The notes under the pieces are model-generated. The model worked only from the letters and a program-made list of their open reading frames with translations, ran no database searches and was not told the DNA's origin. Shown piece by piece: positions 50,764 through 60,602 of a stretch of DNA of 64,000 nt; the stretch's first letter is position 1; each line of letters opens with the position of its first letter. The position numbers were made by a program, and so were the translations under genes. The DNA is taken from positions 37,633,424-37,697,423 of the forward strand of contig OY288244.1 in NCBI GenBank assembly GCA_958450325.1. Reading direction: 5' to 3'. This stretch comes from Agrostemma githago. Lineage: Eukaryota; Streptophyta; Magnoliopsida; Caryophyllales; Caryophyllaceae.

Positions 50764-52208
50764 CATGGTACACACATCTTGAGGTGTCATGGGTTTTAGC
50801 ACAATTTTCTTTCCCTTATCTCTCAATTCATACTCATTCCTTCTCCCATGGTGAACTACATCCCTATCAAACTGCCAAGGACGGCTTAATAGTATGTGAC
50901 AAGCATCCATAGATATAACATGACATAAGACCTCATCAACATAGGAACCCATGGTCAAACCAACCCTTACTTGTTTAGTGACCCTCACTTTGTTCCCGTT
51001 ATCTAACCAATGTAGTGCATAAGGTTTAGGGTGATTAGTTGTAGCTAGACCTAGTTTGGTTACCATTTCAGCTGAGGCAACGTTGGTACAACTACCTCCA
51101 TCAATTATTAAACTACACCATTTGTTGTTAACTTGACACTTAGTATGGAATAGTTGGTCTCTTTGTTCAGTATCGTGTTGAATGGGGTTAGCATGTAGAG
51201 TACGTAGTACTAAGAGTGTATCATAAGTTGGGGGTTCATACGCCTCAATATCTTCTTCTTCCTCTTCCTCTTCCTCGTTAACATTAAAGACAGCCCCTAT
51301 ACGCTGTTCCTCTTCCCATATTTCATCCCTAACAGTGATCACTTCTCTTAAGGTCACAACTCTCTTATTAGGACAAGCGTTTTTGTAGTGACCAAACCCT
51401 TGACACTTGAAACAACGTACTTTGGATAGACTAGTTTCAGTGGGTGTTTTAGTAATAGATTGAAGTGGGGTTGCTGGGTTATTCTTAGTAGTGAGGGGTT
51501 GATTAGTATTAGTAGAATTGAACCTATTACCTTCATCAGTTCGTGGCCAAGTATGACTCTTACTAGACTCACCCTCATGTTTTGCCTTCCCTTGTGCCTC
51601 CATTTTTAAACACAGCCCACATAATGTATCAAAGTCAGAATAAGGACATAAATCAACTGTATTAGCAATACCACGATTTAATTCACGTAAGAATCTAGCC
51701 ATTTTTATTTCTTCGTTTTCCTCTACTTCCCCCATTAACAACAATTTTCGAACTCCTCAATGTACTCGCTAACACTCATTCTTCCTTGTACGAGATTAGC
51801 AATCTTTTTGTATAAGGATAACTTATGCGTAGTTGGAACATACCTCTTACGTAGCTTACGTTTTAAGGACTCCCAAGAAGAAATCTTACCCTTTCCATCC
51901 CTGGTGCGTTGTACCTTCAGCCCTTCATACCAAAGAGAAGCCCCTTTGCTTAGCTTTAGGATTGCATATTTGCACCTCTCCTCGTCCTCCAAGTCCTTGA
52001 AGTCAAAAAGCTTCTCCATGTTCCTCTCCCATTCCAAGTAGACTTCAGGATCAGTACCACCATTGAACTCAGGAAGTTCGTTCACTTTGATCTTGTCCAC
52101 CGGTTCTCTTCTTGCTTGGAAACGAGAATTCTTGGGCTGGTAGTTCTCCAATGCTTTCTTTAGGTGTTCCAAGAAGTTAGGGTCTTCAAAGTTCACTACT
52201 CATGCCAT
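50764..52208 (-). pseudogene. gag: E1a gag and protease
   Basis: Start codon at 52208 but codon 3 is TGA (GGA to TGA in MAGV), and a frameshift near 51740 separates the first capsid part (FEDPNFLEHLKK to SVSEYIEEFEN) from the rest (LMGEVEENEEIKMARFLREL, zinc knuckle CFKCQGFGHYKNAC, protease IIDGGSCTNVAS). The protease motif reads LLSRPWQFD in place of LLGRPWQFD. The Gag/PR junction is open, unlike E1b and E4. E2 is inserted right after VCTM near the protease end; the frame continues at 43650 as MLADRVKKPNL. Confidence 0.85.
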
Positions 52209-52249
52209 GCTTTACATCTAAAGGAAGACCAAAGCTCTGATACCACTAA

Positions 52250-52965
52250 TGATGTGAGTTAAGATGAACTTTGAAACAAAAACGTGAAGGTTGATAGTAT
52301 TCTGAATTGAACGTAAACAAAAGCAACAAAACAGAATGTAAGGATGGTTTGTGAGTATGATAGAACCGTAACCAAGGGATAGTATGCTTAGTGAAGTAGA
52401 CCTATACTTCAACAAAGCGGGTGCTAATTCAAACACTCGATTGAAATAGCGAGTATAGAGCTTGTAACGCGACTAACTCTAGTACTTTGTCTTGTAAGCT
52501 ACAAGGACGAAAGGAAAAGCAATGCTTTACTCAGTTTTGTGTTATGAATATTGTATGTCTTATTCATCAATGTTGATGGCTATATATAGCCTACAAAATG
52601 TCCCTAAACCAGGCTGGTCAAAGGGTGATACAAACAAAGCTTAATGGTGATACAAACAAAGCTTAGGAGCTAAAAACAAAGCTAAAGAAGAGCATTCAGA
52701 CGGGGTAAGCATGTGAACACAATCAGCCCACAATCACCCTCTTAACTCCGGTGCACTCCCCATGCTTGAATGAGTGTGAACCCAAGTTAATGCATCCATA
52801 ATGCCTTGACTATTTGCTCTTTTATTCGGTCCAAACACGAGCTAGCTCAATGATTGAAGAAGGCACACTACTAAGCTTGAAGTAGGTGCTAAGGTGGCTG
52901 GACTAGGATCATTTGGAGCTAGTGTGACTTCATTGAATTCTTTAGTTGCTTCTTCATTCGGATCA
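52250..52965 (-). repeat. E1 5' LTR
   Basis: 716 bp on the - strand, starting TGATCCGAATG at 52965 beside AAATG of the Ulp1-like gene; TATA palindrome 52578-52591; PBS 52234-52245. Confidence 0.92.
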
Positions 52966-55009
52966 AAATGGGAAAGTACATGGTCAGTAAAGGTATCGCG
53001 AGGGGTTCGGCTGTCGTGGAGTTCCCTGTTGTCAACGTCCTATTCGCATGGCATGGTGGAGGGTTCTCGGCGAACGATTGCGGTGTCTACCTCATGATAC
53101 ACATGATGCTGTATAGGGGGAAGTTTTCGACTGTTGCCTTGGCACAATGGAGGCGAACAACCTGTTCAGAGCAGAGATTGCAGCAACCATGGTCCTGTGC
53201 GATATCAATAAGGACAGAGATGAGGTTATAGCGAGGGTGAGGGAGTTCTTAAACGATAAAGCGAACATCGCCATCGAGAGAACAATATCTGGTGTTGTGG
53301 GGTCTACCGGGGAAACCGTCAAGAGGGCAGGCGAGGCAGATTATGAGGAACGCCCGCCGAAGAAGAGCCGACTGTCGACTCCTGACCCTACAACCCCGGT
53401 CGCAGAAACTATGCCTGAATCTGAGTTGTCTACGCGGACTAGATCTGTCCTGAAGAGCCGAAACCGTGGCAAGGGTGACGGACTTGGATGCTCAATTGAC
53501 TGCGGCGCTGAGGATGCGGACTCCCCTATGTTGTCACCATTTCTTGCGATCAACAGGACGTTGTTAAGCCATATCGCCATCCGTCGCAAAAACGTCGTGG
53601 ATTACTGCCTTGTGGAGCTTGCAACACTAGATAATTGGTATGCAGTTACTGTAACATTAATAATAGGTGAATATTAAAACAGATTTTTTGATTTGTTTTT
53701 TTTTTCGTTCAGCGAGGAAGTTGCAAGCTATTCATTACTGGCTTCAATTGAGCGGAGTGACATACGTTCAATGTTACCGGGCCAGAAAATGGCGTCGTGC
53801 ATCGTCGAATGCTGGTCGATGCTATTGAACAGGCTTTCATCTCCCTTCGCTACTTCGGTCGAGACACCCACGACGGCATACTTTGGTATACGACAGAAGG
53901 TACGCATTACTGTTGCATCTGCTTGCGTATATAGTTATCACCATTGTTCTAGAAGAACATATGTTCCTCACATAATGTTTTGCTTAAGTGCCAAGTTCAT
54001 AATGTATCACCACATGTATGGTGTTATTTTAATGATGGAAGTGCGTTACTTTAATGCACAAGACGTGTTACTTCTTAATACACATTGGTACGTTAAATTG
54101 TTTATATGTGTTACTCTAATTCGTACGTTTTGTTACTCTAGTACTTTCTTTGTGGTACATTAACTCTTTGTTGTTACTTAAATATTGTGTTACTTTAAAG
54201 CATTGTTGGTGTTACTGTAGTACAGAAAACGTGTTACTTTGATCTGTATCCTTTTTTGTATATTTATTCTAGTAGTCTGATACACATTGAATATGTTTGT
54301 AGGACTGCCTTTATGGTATGATTGATGATTATGAAGACGGCCCATCCACGCAGGCAGTGGACATCTTGATGTCCCATCTCGATCTTTTTAGAAGGAAGAG
54401 TGGTCGTTCTCTTAACTTGGAAGCTGATCTTACCTTTGTTCTGATCAACATCAATGAGTACTACTCATGCGTGTGCATTAACCGTAAGGAGAGGACAATA
54501 GATCTCCTTGACCACCAACGTTACACGAACGTTCAGGAAACAAGATTGTACAAGGCCGCAAGGTTAATGGTTAGTGCTCTTCTTCCGATCAGTATATGTA
54601 TGCTGGTAGTTGTTATTCCACACGGCCATCAGTTTTTCTCCTAATAACGTATCTGTGATGCTCACAGGTGTCAGCAATTAGCGATTATATCGACAAGCTC
54701 AAAGTCCCTGATGCATCTGATATCGTTACTTACGAGTTTAGAGAGGTCAAGTTTAAGTGGCAGAAAGCAGACGCAACTTGGGATGAGTCAGGAATCTTCC
54801 TTATGATGCACATGTTGATGTACGAGGGCTGTACATTCCACCACATAGACCTTGAAAGGAAGGTCAACAGACGATATTTGGTGGTCCAACTTGCAGCCAC
54901 ACTTCTATTGGCAGACAGGAACAAGGTGCGGTCGCGGTTGTTGGAAAACGTGGACAAGTATACCGACACGAGACAAAAGATCATTGACGGTGCCAAGGTG
55001 TGGACATGA
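52966..55009 (+). pseudogene. Ulp1-like (C48 cysteine protease fold) gene, 5' cut, antisense in T1
   Basis: Exons by frame and splice sites: 52966-53637, 53713-53899, 54303-54569, 54668-55009 (GT-AG introns, phase preserved). The first part holds the end of a Ulp1-type domain with catalytic-type Cys (FSANDCGVYLMIHMMLY); a one-base shift near 53147 precedes the matching helix (FRAEIAATMVLC). A linker with a basic nuclear-signal-like patch (RPPKKSRL) follows. A second Ulp1-like domain spans exons 2-4 (MASCIVECWSMLLN; FVLININEYYSCVCI; IDLLDHQ; DESGIFLMMHMLMY). In it the His position is Tyr and the Cys position is Ser, so it should be inactive. The stop is about 95 bp from the T1 PBS. It may be a Tat antisense ORF or a captured transposon gene. 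Confidence 0.65.
54023..54254 (+). repeat. Degenerate 22-bp minisatellite in Ulp1-like gene intron
   Basis: GTGTTACTTTA-like motifs start at 54023, 54045, 54067, 54110, 54132, 54173, 54189, 54211 and 54233, mostly 22 bp (or about 43 bp) apart, within the 403-bp intron 53900-54302. Confidence 0.65.
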
Positions 55010-55121
55010 CGTAGGTCCACCCCGACGCGGCCACGCGCGGGTTTGGGTAGGCGAATGAATCTCGTGGTGAGATTGTTCTCGGGTTCGAAATTTAAGTCAA
55101 AATGGAGTCGCCACCGAATTT
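55010..55121 (-). other. T1 PBS and GC-rich leader
   Basis: PBS TGGCGACTCCA (55113 to 55103) follows the LTR end after an 8-base spacer AAATTCGG, as in Tat/Ogre elements, where a tRNA-Arg-type primer has been described. The leader includes TTCGAACCCGAGAAC and a CG-rich stretch at 55018-55045. Confidence 0.7.
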
Positions 55122-55976
55122 TGTGGTTATTCGGAACCATACGAGCCCACTCTATGTCGTCATGGGCTATACACAAAGTAAGCCCACTTCGATTTGAGAG
55201 TTCATTGGGCTCGTCCCTTTGCATTGCAATATCGATACCGTATAAACCGGCTTTCGTATATAGAATGACTCTCGTGCGCCAAGGGTTTCGGACATCCGGA
55301 AACCAAAGGTTCTGGGTAAGGGGTGAGGGTACGTGTTGGGAAGCCCACTAAGGACACCCAACCCCGCCCGCACATGGCGGCCTCTACTAAGACATCGTTC
55401 GTGTTCGTGTGTGCGCGCTAGTAAAACGATTAAATGATATGCAAACAGCGTTTTCGGGCTAAGCATATTAATAGTATGTGAACTACGTCATTTAATGCAT
55501 CTTATTTTTGGTCAAAGTGGTTTAGCATGCGAGGTTCGTTTATAAAGCGTAAAAGCGAGTAAATAAACAAAGCTCGAGAGTAAAATAAAGAACGTACAAG
55601 TTACACGGGCGGAAATACAACCCGGAATTCACAATACAACATTACGTAAAAGTAAAAACGCGATGCGATAACAGGGACGGACCCGTATATAAGCTAGACC
55701 GTGAAATGTGTAGATGGACTACCCCGCTTAAATACGTATTATGTCACGTATTAAGCGAAGGACGGAAATATTATATTGTGGCGTATTGCTAGCCTAGTCT
55801 CACATTCCGTAGTCTTGTCCCGACTTATCATGTAAAAGTGGTCAAAGTCGTTCTACGTGTCGTGTAGGTGTGTAACGTTTTGGAAAATGATGAAGGGTCG
55901 GTCAATAGTCTAAAGTCGATAAGAAAGGGGCTCGGAATATGTGTCCAAGCCCTCGGGTTTCTGAGTTGCCAGACCC

Positions 55977-56155
55977 ACTCGACCGAGTCATTGATTGACT
56001 CGACCGAGTGCGCCATTAACGTGGCTACTGCCCATATTTTGGGGGGTTACTCGATCGAGTGCCTTATGGTACTCGGTCGAGTGCATCATTAATGGGGCTA
56101 CTGCCCTGTTTTTGGGGTGCAACTCGATCGAGTGGCCTACGGTACTCGGTCGAGT
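55977..56155. repeat. Paired 12-bp palindrome array, cluster 1
   Basis: ACTCG(A/G)(T/C)CGAGT at 55977, 55998, 56049, 56071, 56122 and 56144: three pairs, 21-22 bp within a pair, 72-73 bp between pairs. Confidence 0.9.
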
Positions 56156-57087
56156 GCCCCCTGTACGAGCATTGATTTGCTCGGTCTTATGACTTGAAAT
56201 CGATGACCGGCCGAATCAAATACAAATATCGCACGATTTGTATTTGACTCGGACTCCGGCACTATAACCGTGTAAGAACGATTATAATACCGTCACCGGA
56301 GGTTTTATGAAAACATTTGCGTTAGATTACGAACCTTTGAATTAGTAACGAGATGCATCCCTCTACGTCACGACATCGAAACTAACCCTTTTGGGTTATG
56401 TGATGTCGGTATTCGTGTCAACGGGTCTCGTACCAATTATGGAAATGGAGTTAAATATGTTCAACTACGACGAATCACGATCACGTCACGCCCTTGAGTA
56501 CATTGGGGCGGGGCTCCTCGAAAGGGCTCCACCTCCGTCGTTGCTCGTAAAGGGATTAGACAGATCGAATGTGATTATCGTAGTTCAACGTTTCAAAACC
56601 GACTTTTGATATTAATATTATATACGCGGTATTATTAGAGTTAGTAACGATATAAAAAAGATGCAAAATTAGAAATGCGAAAAGATGAAAAAGTTAGTGT
56701 ATGTGTACGTGCTACTACGATACAACGATATGAAAATGCGCGTAAAAACGATATTTTAAATGAGATTAAAAAGGAGTTCGGAACACCCTCAACGTACATG
56801 CTAGTATGGACCTCGGAAACGGACTCGTGAACAGCGACAAAGCTTGGGAGTATCGAGGATGCACGCGAGTTCCGGTGTGTATGGATATGTATGTGTATAT
56901 GTCGGTTTATCGAGGGACTAGAACTCGGTTTTTTGATGTGTTTGACTTAGGGTTTCTAAGGTTTGTAGGGTGGAATGTAGGGTTGGTAGGTGACTGAAAA
57001 TGTAGGGCAAAGAGGTGGTCCCAAAAAGTCCTCCAAATGCATGGGAATGAGTCGGTATTTATAGGCGTTTGCCACGACCTAAGGTGC

Positions 57088-57193
57088 ACTCGATCGAGTG
57101 GCCCTAGTGCACTCGATCGAGTGCCTATTTGGGCGGGTCTGGTTCAGCAGAAGACGCTCCACTCGACCGAGTGGGCAATCCACTCGATCGAGT
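57088..57193. repeat. Paired 12-bp palindrome array, cluster 2
   Basis: ACTCGATCGAGT-type 12-mers at 57088, 57111, 57161 and 57182: two pairs, 21-23 bp within a pair, 73 bp between pairs. Confidence 0.9.
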
Positions 57194-57595
57194 GGATCAA
57201 CGAAGGTTGAGATAAATAAGGCAAGAATATCTTGCTTATTTTGACTCATTTTTTGAATTTGATTTGTGCGCCTAAATGAACTTGGCTGAGATATTGTGAC
57301 GGTTTCGTCTTTGACCGGGTTTTGACCTGGTCGGGAAAAGACGGGAAATAATTTTGGTGTCGGTTTTGGCCCAAATTAGTCTTATCTGACTCGGAACGGT
57401 CCGCTGGGCCTGAATTTGAGGTCTGTTTTGTGAGATTTTTACTCCGCTAAAAGTCCATGTCGGATATTATGAATTTCGTGTCTGAGTCCGAGTATACTAG
57501 TCATGTTTGCGTCCGATCATCATCGGGTGTTTGTCGGGAACTGCTATAGACACTAGCAGGCAAAATGCGGGTGTCTACAGAGCCCCCACTCTGAC

Positions 57596-58165
57596 TGAGG
57601 CTTGGACAAGGCGAAAGTCAGAGTAGCTACCAGGCCAATCGCAGATTACGACCTGGCAGCCTTCCGGTCGGGTCGTTTATAGTCTGGTAGACTAGCGTAA
57701 AAGGGCTCGCCAGCCATAAGCAGAGGGTCATACCTGTCCTGCCGGTGGTAGCTCCGTTGGGAAGTAAAATTTGCTTTTGAAGGTGTAGGAGTACCCGTAT
57801 GCTGATACATCATGGCTCTGATTGTAGCATACCGGGATAAGCGTTGACTCACGCTGGGGAGTGAGGTAGTCGCGCGGAGACTTGCTTCTGAAGTCTTGAG
57901 GTGTACCTGTATGCTGACACATGATAAATTGTATGTAACACATAGGCAAAACACCGACTCGTGCTGGGGAAAAAGCACTAGATTTTTGAAAAAAAATTGA
58001 CATTTTCGAAAAAGAGATTTTTGAACTTAAGGAATTTTTAGAAAGAATTTAGGAAAGCTCAGGATAACTAGATTCCTATTCTGGGTTGAAGTCAGGCCTG
58101 CACATGTAGGGGCCCAGTTTACTGAGGGGGCAGGGTTAGCCAGGGTTACTGACAGGCTCCCCTAT
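57596..58165. other. Noncoding stretch between T1 PPT and the antisense gene promoter
   Basis: Contains a diverged direct repeat of about 112 bp (GTACCCGTATGCTGATAC at 57791, GTACCTGTATGCTGACAC at 57903), each followed by a ...CTGGGG... segment. Small - strand frames here are not supported as genes. Confidence 0.5.
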
Positions 58166-58173
58166 TATAAATA
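58166..58173 (+). promoter_or_regulatory. TATA box of the antisense DUF7745/PMD-like gene
   Basis: TATAAATA, about 95 bp before the ATG at 58268, followed by a CT-rich leader (CTCTTCTTTTTC); a typical plant core promoter layout on the + strand, independent of the LTR. Confidence 0.6.
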
Positions 58174-58267
58174 CAGGCTTCCCTGCTTCAGCTTTCTGCA
58201 TCTCAAATCAAACTCTTCTTTTTCAAAAAAAATCTCTCAGTCTTTCAAGAGAAACTAAGTCCCTGCC

Positions 58268-60207
58268 ATGGGTATCGAGCATCTCACTTCAATGCTTTTT
58301 GCCTGGTCCCAATACTTTCGGGACGAAGACAGGATTCAGCTGACCCAAATGGGGATTACCAGCCTATTTCCTCTTAGGCGTCTGGTGCCTGATGTGCATT
58401 TTCTGGATGCTTGTTTGGCGCTTTGGGACACTACCCACCACGTCTTCGCGTTCCCGCGGGGAGAGATATGCCCTCTTCCCGAGGAGATCGCAGCCATTGA
58501 AGGTTGGAGCCCTGTTGCTCGCCCTGCCATTCCTCCGTTCTACCCGGACCCGAGGAGGAAACTGAGGGATTTCTTGGGTCTGTCTCATGCTGAGACAGAT
58601 CGAATGGTGCGGGGAGATACTGTCTCCCTTTTCGACTTGGCTGATAAGTTCATGAATAGCCAGGATGTAAGGGCTACGCCTTCTCACCGGCGCAGGGCTT
58701 TCGCGTTTTGCATGCTGCATCGCTACGTCTTTGAGGGGCTGATGGATGCTGACTCATGCGTGGGTCAAATTAGGCTGATTGGAGTGGTTGACCATATGGA
58801 GACTGGTCATAGCCCTGCTTGGCTAGCCACTGGGGAACTCATCATGGGTCTGGATGCCAGGCGACTTGACCCAACCCGGCAACTGACGGGGAGTATCCTT
58901 ATTCTGCAGGTAAACGTCTCTCGATTTTTCAATTTTGCTTTTCGCGATTTTTTTTTGTTTCGTGGTTCCTTGAAGTCCGTGAGTCACTCGATCGAGTGGA
59001 CCTACCACTCGGTCGAGTGGCGTCTGTAAAGTGTTTCTGCTGGCCTGTGAAGGGCTTACTCGATCGAGTCAGAGGGTGTACTCGATCGAGTGTCATACCT
59101 GATAGTCTTCTGTTTGTCTTAGCGAGTCTTACTCGATCGAGTCAGATGGTGTACTCGACCGAGTGTCATACCTGACGAGCTTCTGGTTGTCTTAGAGAGC
59201 CTCACTCGATCGAGTCAGAGGGTGTACTCGATCGAGTGGGCTGTAGCGAACCATTCCGTTACTCATGAGTTGCGTGTACACGTTTGCAGGTTTGGTTGTC
59301 GGAGCGCTTGTCGATCATAGAGCCTCCTCCGAGCGTTCTAAACTACCGTAGCAACCAACTCAGTTCCAGGGGGCGCAAGATAAGCTCGAATCACCATATA
59401 AATCGAGCTTACTGGGATGAGGAATTGGTGTTCCATGGTGGCCCGTTGATTAGGTGGACGGTTGCTTGGTGGTTCCTTTCCAAGCTGACGGGATTGGCCA
59501 AGAGGGACCAAGCTCGTTATCTCGTGATCCTGTCCCTTGACTGGACAGTTCACATCTACCCGGACCGCATTCTGAGGCAGTTCGGTTCGTCTCAGCGCAT
59601 TCCTGAGACTGAAGCCATCATTAGCGTCTCGCTCCAACTGACGAACGCTATGTGCGACACTTGGTTGCAGAGGTGGTTTACTCGTCCTACATGGACTATT
59701 CCCAACCCTTGCCAATCCGCTTGGGTTTCTCGAGCCTATGAGAAATGGACTTCTGAGGAGTCCGAGGAGGCTCGCAAAGCTTTGAAGGTCGATGAGGCCT
59801 TCGAACTGGTCCGTCGGGAGACGGCCAAGGACAATAGGGGATTCTACGATGAGGGAGAGACCCCTGCTACCTTAGTCCGACTAGAGTCGGGTCTTAAGTC
59901 ACATACTAAGACTCGAGCTAAAGACGCCGGTGCTAGTGGCACGCGGGGGCACCAAAGCCCCCAGACTGACTTGGAGCGGCGACTTGGGCCAAGGCTGGCG
60001 GCCCGGGACCGACTAGGTCCGCGTGACCGGCTCCCCGAGCCCGTAAGGGCCCGACTTGGGCCAATCGAGGTAGATGAGGACTCAAGTTCCAAGAAGCGAG
60101 TCCGAGCTAAAGAGGTTCCTGTGGTGATTCGGGAACGCTCTCCTCCGCGTCGTCGCCAGTGGACGGCCAAGGAGGCCAAGGACAAGGGGAAGGGCAAGAT
60201 GCCCTAA
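58268..60207 (+). CDS. Plant mobile domain / DUF7745-like protein, antisense gene of T1 (519 aa, one intron)
   Basis: Exon 1 58268-58909 and exon 2 59290-60207 join in phase (CAG/GTAAAC ... TTTGCAG/GTT). The ATG sits in a good context (GCCATGGG). The N-terminal half (RIQLTQMGITSLFPLRRLVP, ALWDTTHHVFAFPRGEICPL, EEIAAIEGWSP) resembles the DUF7745/plant mobile domain proteins linked with plant transposons; exon 2 continues this fold (WDEELVFHGGPLIRW, ILSLDWTVHIYPDRIL). The C-terminus is basic and rich in Arg and charged residues (SSSKKRVRAKEV, RERSPPRRRQWTAKEAKDKG), suggesting nuclear or nucleic-acid contact. It lies opposite to T1 pol, downstream of integrase, where Tat elements are known to carry extra antisense ORFs. 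Molecular role unknown. The frame is open, so it may be functional. Confidence 0.65.
58986..59237. repeat. Paired 12-bp palindrome array in the intron, cluster 3
   Basis: 12-mers at 58986, 59007, 59058, 59080, 59131, 59153, 59204 and 59226: four pairs, 21-22 bp within, 72-73 bp between pairs. The last three units are also similar in their spacer sequence. Confidence 0.92.
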
Positions 60208-60602
60208 ATACCGAGTCCTTAGTTTTTATTATTTAAATATTATTATTATTTTGTCGCGTGTTATTTTGCAGTTTTTTTTTGAATTCCTGCGCTTGTAATT
60301 TTCCAAAGCTTTTTTTTTTTTGGGATTTTTTGTGATAATTAATAAAAGGAAGTTTATTAAAATCGTTCCTGTCTTTTCTCGATTGCATCGGTTGGGCCCT
60401 TTTGAGGGGCTGCCTACGTATCCGCAATTAGCAGAATCAAACCAAACGTAGTTCGGGCTTAGGAAATTGCAATCTCGAATTACACCAAGACTATTGGTTC
60501 AAGATGTTTTGCGACAGTAGAATAAATAATTCTAGCTCATTGACTTGCTTTTTGTAAAATAAATGATTTTGATAAAAGATTGCTAATGACATTGAGAAAT
60601 GG
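60208..60602. other. AT-rich spacer between the antisense gene and T1 integrase
   Basis: Convergent 3' ends: + gene stop at 60207, - strand pol stop at 60603. Runs of T and an AATAAAA near 60338 could serve as a poly(A) signal for the + gene. No coding seen. Confidence 0.5.

Larger units (their letters stand above)
1..52965 (-). mobile_element. E1: head-to-tail dimer of a Ty3/Gypsy element, host of most of the nest (left end outside window)
   Basis: Read on the - strand from 52965: 5' LTR (52250-52965), PBS (52234-52245), unit E1a (gag-PR 50764-52208, then a collapsed pol 42729-43650), PPT, a shared middle LTR (42728 to 38000, split by E3), PBS (37984-37995), then unit E1b (gag-PR 36677-37958, PR/RT 1-648, continuing off the window). 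The middle LTR has a PPT on one side and a PBS on the other, so two units share it. The flank beyond 52965 is AAATG; the partner TSD is outside the window. E1a is interrupted by E2, the middle LTR by E3, and E1b by E4. The two LTRs are nearly identical by eye. The units differ: E1a has lost the RT and integrase cores, E1b keeps RT. Confidence 0.85.
55122..57579 (-). repeat. T1 LTR (about 2.46 kb)
   Basis: On the - strand from TGTAGACACC (57579) to CCACA (55122), flanked by PPT and PBS. No convincing gene inside; short frames at 55043-55351, 56391-56609 and 56806-56997 lack support. Contains two clusters of paired palindromes (55977-56155, 57088-57193). Confidence 0.75.

Noticed and set aside
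55043..57089. ORFs in the T1 LTR (55043-55351, 55868-56092, 56391-56609, 56806-56997)
   Set aside because: Short, no domain, overlap the palindrome arrays or LTR noncoding sequence.
57646..58003. - strand ORFs after the T1 PPT
   Set aside because: Two overlapping frames over a 112-bp duplication; no motif and position between PPT and antisense promoter argues noncoding.
55977..59237. CRISPR-like array reading of the spaced palindromes
   Set aside because: Repeats are 12 bp, paired and in plant retrotransposon DNA; no cas genes or uniform spacers.
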